From NCBI GenBank assembly GCA_021234155.1, contig JAJEKV010000096.1, positions 3,719,678 through 3,783,677 on the forward strand: a stretch of 64,000 bases of DNA. Reading direction: 5' to 3'. Position 1 is the first letter of the stretch. Each line of letters opens with the position of its first letter. Under the pieces are notes generated by a model. The model did no database searches. It worked only from the letters and a program-made list of their open reading frames with translations, and was not told where the DNA came from. A program made the position numbers and the translations under genes. This document shows positions 58,918 through 64,000 of the stretch, one piece after another. Source of the stretch: Isoetes taiwanensis (lineage: Eukaryota > Streptophyta > Lycopodiopsida > Isoetales > Isoetaceae).

Positions 58918-61264
58918 TCAAGGTGTGTTTACCCTCATTCCACGGTAGGTGGTAGGGTTTTTTTTATTAATGCAAATACGATAATTATGTTGGCTATGCA
59001 AATGGCAATTATGGCAATTTTGCCGGCTGTGTAGCTGAGAAACTGAGATTGGCATTGAGTATACTCAATCAGATAGTTACCTTTGACTATAAGATATCCA
59101 TTATGTTAATTATCTTGCAGTGCAAGTTCATCTTTGGGTAAATTCAAGGGCCACGGCCCACGTGGTTTTTTTTGACATGGAAGTTTTATTTTTTGACATG
59201 GAAATGAATGATAAAGCTTTTAGATGTTTTAAGATATGCATGCATTGGATTTAAATGCATGTTGGAGATGTGGAGGTTAACATGCAAATAATGCATGTAA
59301 CTTTTTACCAAAGCTTTGCAAAACGTGGATGGGCTTTGCAAAACGTGGATTTTGATGGAGAGTTTCCATGGGCTTTGCAAAACGTGGATTTTCTATCGTA
59401 CTATTACCATAAGGTATGTCGTATTGTATTGACATATTTGCATATTAAATTTTTAGTATGGATCAGAGCATATTGCATATGCTCAGAGCATATTTTGCAT
59501 ATTGCATACTGCTCAGAGCATCAGAAAAGCAGGCGGATATGGTCAAAAGCGCGTTGCCAAAATTTATGGTAGCTCCTCTAGACCTAATAATAAATATGTG
59601 CCGGTAAAGAACAGATGTGGTCAGATTGACCCATATAGAATTTTGGACTGCATAAGCTTATGTTTTTCCTGATACCATAAGCTAGAGCAGACCTTCTCCA
59701 AATGCCGGTTTGAATGGGTTAATTCCAAAGATATGCCTTGATGTTTTGACGCTCCTTGAGCAAAGTTTCATATCTATCCGGGTCTCTATTAACACCTACG
59801 GATTCAGTAGCAGAGCTCCAATGCAAAATGGCTGGAGGTTGCTGCAGATGCCTTCTGTAGTAAATGGTTCAGATGGAATGGACAATCGCTCAGATAATCC
59901 AGTTCTCAAGAACTTTGTTTTAGTTTTCCCTTCTAATGCAAAGGGTTATGCCATTATATGGATGAGGATCCGCCAAAATCGTGGCTTCAATGGCGATAGA
60001 TGAGAATGGGTTACCAAAAATGTATTATCGTTCAACAACAAATGCCGAGAGATCATATATCCGCTCAAATGCCAACTTGACACAAGATTCGTGGAAGATC
60101 TCCAAAACTTACGAGTTCTTTTAATCTGTTTCCGTTTTTGGCTTTCATAATATCTGAGGGCATTTGATTTGTTCTATTTAATAGGAACATTTAGTCTCCT
60201 TTTGTTTGGGGTTGTTAGATAGAACCCTGTAATGCTGAGCATGGATATGTCTACATGAATAACTATGCAGAGTTACTATGCTGGCATATTACTATGCATG
60301 GATGGATGAATAACATGAATAACATGGATGGATGTCTACTTGAATAACTATGCTGGCATATTACTATGCAGAGTTTTGTGTCCCAATAAAATACCGGTCA
60401 TGGCCTAGTAGAGGGATCAACTGTCATGGTAATTAGAATGTTTACATTCTTGAATTTATACAATACAAGAAGGATCTGATGACCTATGCATATCCATTTG
60501 GCCATGTGATAGAAAGTGATGTATGATAAGCTCTTTAAGTGTTGGCAGATGTCTATGCAGCTGCATTTTTTCTCCATGTATTCTTTTAGCTATTTTCAAC
60601 TGGCAGGGCAAGAGGCACAATGGGTAATCAGCGAAGAGCTGAAAATCCCAATGTACCTTTTGGCCCTTGCCCTGATACCATTAACATGCTAACAGGGTAT
60701 TGATTGGTCAGGTGCACGGGATTTTCTTCCCATTGTTCCCTTTGCTTTTGTAGTTGGATTTGGGTACGGAAGAATGATGGAGATCTTACGCATTTTGTTC
60801 TTTGAAGTTTGTCACTAAGAAGTTTACATTGGCAAAGGCATCACATAAACGGTTTTTTTAGAATATTATCATTTTAGCTTTGCTTTCTAGCAATAGTCTG
60901 TGACTAGAAAAGATCAGGCTTGTAATTAAAATACTATCTGCTACATTAGTCTCCAGATATTGAAACAATATGATGCTTACTGGATAAATACTTCTTGCAA
61001 TGATTTATGATCAATACATGCTGAAATGCTTAAATATTGACAAGACATTAATGATAAGAAAAGTACTTTTGTTGAAATATTATGATTCTACTGTTACTTT
61101 ATGGATGAAAAAATGCTATATTGGCTGAAACATACAGGAATGAACAAGTAAAAATGGGTAAAAGGACACTCATCTAGAAATGCTCAGTCTAGTATCAGGG
61201 TGATAATACTGCCAAGGGATTGACCGAGGCAGATGTCTGGTCTAGGTTTACTAGTTCAGGCTGG
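58918..61264 (+). repeat. tandem array unit 4, truncated
   Basis: Follows the unit for about 2.35 kb and ends at CAGGCTGGGTTTTTTTT, where other units continue with AGACACTTCATCACAC. The T run is expanded to about 18 bases at the break, as at the left end of unit 1. Confidence 0.9.
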
Positions 61265-61475
61265 GTTTTTTTTTTTTTTTTAATTTAAAGAAAAAAGTTT
61301 TGAAAAGTGAAGTGAGTTTTCGAGTTTGTGTTTCTTGTTTGAAAGTGTGTTTCCTGAGTCGCCTTCTTGCCGCCATCCGCCGGAGTTGAGCTCCCTAGCC
61401 GCCATAGCCGACCTTGACTCTTACCTTGCCACTACCCTAACTGCCTAGCGCCTTCATCTAGGGTCTAGCGCCCCC

Positions 61476-62348
61476 TTGCTCTACCCAAAAGCGCCACACT
61501 TCTTTTCTTTGCCGACCATGCACATACCGCACCATGCACCATGCTTCAAACTCACCGTAGATCTAAAAACCATGAATGTTTTTCAGCTCTACAGTGTGCT
61601 GGTAGATCATCTTGGGGTTGAGAGCGATATGGTAGACACAGTTTTGGACCTTCTTGTCATCCATTTTGTAGCGAACCGTAGGATTCCCTATCCTATTTTT
61701 CATTTCAATGAGCGCTTTCTTATGAAGTTGAATGTGGCCAATGAGGCCTATACTTTAGTAGAGCAGCCTGACCAAGCTTGGGCCATTGTTAAGTTCTACC
61801 CGTTAGCGGGCCCAGATGAAGACCCCATAGAGCTTGCGGGGCCGGAAGCCCGTGAGGGTTATGGACCTTTATGCGAAATGCACAACCCGCAACAAATCGC
61901 TAGTGGTACCCCCGAGAACGAGTCAGACGCTTTTATTACCTAGGGAAGGGCCAGGTACTCATGTATTTGGATCACTATAATCTGCCCCCTTTCTATTGGA
62001 ATGAAGAGTTACATAGCTTCATCTTCGATGATCTCCCATCCGAAATCACACAGGATCGTATGGACCTTATCGAAGCCGATATGCAAGCTCACCCGGACCG
62101 GTATCATGCAGAGATTGCATGGCGAACTCAAGTGCGCCAGGACAGGGAGGCCCGGGATGCTGAGAGAGAGCGTATCCGTAGAGCAGAGGAAGTTGCCCAA
62201 ACACAGCGGAGCGCAGATCAACATGTGGTTCAGGAGGGAGATCAACATGTTGTTCATGAAACAGAGGAAAGATGGGGCAACAGGAAGAGGAAGCTTACGA
62301 AACCAACAAGGGGAGGCATCCGTTACAAGATCCGGATTGCCCGAGTAA
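61476..62348 (+). pseudogene. unrecognised protein, two frames
   Basis: The first frame (to 61943) reads VFQLYSVLVDHLGVE...IPYPIFHFNERFLMKLN; a one-base shift near 61935 leads into a second (from 61961) with LPPFYWNEELHSFIFDDLP, DLIEADMQAHPDRYH, then a charged helix (RQDREARDAERERIRRAEE) and a basic end ([17 protein letters not shown]). I do not know the family. Both pieces have weak counterparts in the gene at 63049, in the opposite order. Immediately downstream, and overlapping in another frame, is the histone-like sequence. Confidence 0.4.
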
Positions 62349-62393
62349 GGATCTTTGCGATCCGCAAGACCACCCCTACAGCGTCGGGAACGG

Positions 62394-62772
62394 ATGGTAC
62401 AAAGGGCAAAACACCCCTCGACTGGTGGCAAGACCCTACCATTGCCCAACCCACCTGCCAAGCCGAGAAAACCCCACATGTTCCGGCCAGTACACGGTAG
62501 CCTGCGCGAAATACGTAAGTATCGGGGCGACTCACGAGCCCTTGATCACGCGGCTACCCTTCCAAATGGCTGGTTCGAGAAATTACTCAAGAGTTCAAGA
62601 CCAATATGAGGTTTCGTGCTTTTGCTTTTACTTGCGCTTCGTGAAGGCTGCTGAAGCCTACCTCATTGAGATTATGAGCGATGCCAACCTGTGCGCCATT
62701 CATGCTAAAAGAGTCACCATTATGCCCAAAGATATACATTTGGCGCGAAGAATCCGAGGAGATTCCCGCTAG
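62394..62772 (+). pseudogene. histone H3-like gene, possibly CENH3-like, frameshifted
   Basis: From ATG 62394 the sequence reads [15 protein letters not shown], a short diverged tail keeping STGGK, then [18 protein letters not shown], as in the H3 alpha-N region. Further parts follow in shifted frames: [28 protein letters not shown], and the last exonless stretch [20 protein letters not shown] then [18 protein letters not shown] to TAG at 62772. About four single-base shifts lie between 62525 and 62645. Length (about 126 codons) is slightly below canonical H3 (136). The diverged tail and altered alpha-2 residues suggest a variant such as CENH3, but the C-terminus is closer to ordinary H3. Either an old pseudogene or an intact gene damaged by assembly error. 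Confidence 0.7.
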
Positions 62773-62963
62773 TTTAGGGATTTTCTTATTTCTTGGGCAT
62801 ATTGTAAAAGCTTTATGAGATATATGTAAATATTTTTTTTGGAAGTTATGGAATCAAACCTGTATTTTTAATGACTTTTTATATATTTAACTAAAAAAAT
62901 TATTAAATAAATAATATTTTTTTTAATATTATTTTTGTGACCTAGAAAAACGTGCCAAAAAAG

Positions 62964-62992
62964 TATAAAGTCACTTTTTGTATATTAGGGTT
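62964..62992 (+). promoter_or_regulatory. TATA box and telobox before the 63.0-kb gene
   Basis: TATAAAG at 62964-62970 is followed by TTAGGGTTT (62984-62992), a plant telobox, and a CT-rich leader up to ATG 63049. This is the arrangement of a real plant core promoter and leader. Confidence 0.55.
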
Positions 62993-63048
62993 TCATTTTT
63001 CTCCTTGCCTTCAGCGCCTTCCTCCTCCTCGCTTGTTCTTTGCTCGTC

Positions 63049-64000
63049 ATGGACCGCCCTACTCTACAACAGTGGTACCTGGATGGTGAGCATTGGGACC
63101 CTGCGGTTCCCTTTGATGTACTTCACCCTCATTTGCTCCAGCAAGTGGATCTCATCCACAACATGCAAGCGCATCCGCACTATGCAAGTTTTCTTGATTC
63201 TTCCACCGAAAAGATTGTGCCCTGCATGTGTCTTCAACGGCGGACTCCGGCTATACCTCGACTTCAACACCTTGGTGGAGATGTTGGGGGATGATGACCA
63301 CACACGTAATGTTCTTAGGGGCATTAGGAGAAGAGGGGCCGACCTTCCCATTGTCACCATAGACCGCGAGCTCTGTTTTGAGGCTCGTTTTGCACTGGCG
63401 ATCATCATGTACCAGTACATAGAGGATGAACAGATACCTGCAGAGCAGTCTACCACGCCAGTACCCCCTGATCCGGAGGACGATGAAGTCGTCGACGAGC
63501 AAGATTTTGCAAGATGGAAAGAAGTGGCTACAGAGGCACCGACAGGTCGTGATAAAGCCCTGAAGCTTGAAGGGCTAGATCTTCTCCATACTCTTGAACA
63601 ACCAAGAGTATCTCATTTTGGAGGATATCATGTGGGCTTACCGCGTCATCGCCGATATGCGGGGTCGGCGAAAGATAGAAGTCCTATATGACCTTGCAAA
63701 GTTCTGCCAAGATGACCTCGTCGACTTCACAACGCCTGTTGTGCATCCGCCACAAGTCCAAGGTTTGTTTGCATTCCAGCCAGAGGAGATAGAGCCCGTT
63801 GAGACCCTTTTGTCTCTCCGGCAGTTCATAATGACTGATGATCCACAGCCTCCTGAGGAGCAGTTTGCGGCCATCATGCGACCTCCTCCTGCAAGTCAGC
63901 CATTGGAGGCAGAGGTGGACCAGGGTGAGGAAGACCTTTGTGATGCAAAGATGCGTCTTCGGGATGAAAAGGAAGAGAAGTCGTATTTAATTAAAGTGGG
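63049..64000 (+). CDS. unrecognised protein, partial, two frame breaks
   Basis: ATG 63049 opens MDRPTLQQWYLDGEHW...VDLIHNMQAHPHYASFL. A shift near 63220-63235 leads to GGLRLYLDFNTLVEMLGDDD, FEARFALAIIMYQYIEDEQIP and a proline- and acid-rich linker; a second shift near 63605 leads to YLILEDIMWAYRVIADMRGRR, LYDLAKFCQDDLVDFTTP and an acidic stretch that is still open at the window end. Promoter, leader and long, composition-consistent frames support a real gene; the breaks may be assembly errors. I do not recognise the family. It shares MQAHP and LVxxLG modules with the sequence at 61476-62348. Confidence 0.45.

Overview
The window looks like nuclear DNA of a land plant with a large, transposon-rich genome, most likely a fern. 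It carries PLS-type pentatricopeptide (PPR) gene remains, an AP2/ERF transcription factor close to group VII, a UDP-apiose/xylose synthase fragment, a tRNA-derived SINE, LINEs, an LTR with an initiator-Met primer site and short GT-AG introns. The wording of the PPR motifs is what I remember from fern proteins; that placement is an inference. Only one gene, the ERF at 39.1-40.0 kb, reads as fully intact. Most other coding matter is broken.

Layout. 1-5 kb: G-rich minisatellites and small foldback hairpins. 5.6-7.6 kb: a decayed coiled-coil gene on the minus strand. 7.6-11.2 kb: a SINE lying against the 3' end of a dead LINE with endonuclease, reverse transcriptase and zinc-finger regions. 11.5-17.2 kb: minisatellites and a 3.6-kb element with inverted ends that encloses a broken PPR gene. 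17.7 kb: synthase fragment. 21.8 kb: a 5'-truncated L1 with target-site duplication. 22.4-30.6 kb: locus A, a coiled-coil/RING gene facing a DDE-type transposase gene, with a PPR fragment between them and a hAT-like MITE just beyond. 32.2-34.7 kb: 3.6 copies of a 0.67-kb tandem repeat with promoter-like motifs. 39.1-40.0 kb: ERF gene. 41.5-43.4 kb: a solo or truncated LTR retrotransposon. 43.4-61.3 kb: four units of a 2.8-2.9 kb tandem array. 61.5-64 kb: unrecognised coding modules around a frameshifted histone H3-like gene.

The main result is at 46290-53185. A 6.9-kb DNA transposon (element B) sits exactly at a junction of the tandem array. It has 30-bp terminal inverted repeats (26/30 matching) and an ATTA target-site duplication, and removing it restores the array junction seen between other units. 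It carries the same two convergent genes as locus A (transposase and coiled-coil/RING), plus a captured FCP1/NIF-type phosphatase exon pair. Two copies with the same gene order suggest an undescribed two-gene transposon family. Its transposase has a D-x93-D-x38-E spacing, an N-terminal helix-turn-helix-like part and a C-terminal cysteine cluster. Both copies are dead; the in-frame stops I could check in these genes are single C-to-T or G-to-A changes, as expected for methylated, silenced DNA.

Caution: the array units differ from one another mainly at CAG/CTG sites and by single-base indels. This resembles long-read base-calling error at methylated CHG sites, so some frameshifts may belong to the assembly and not the genome.
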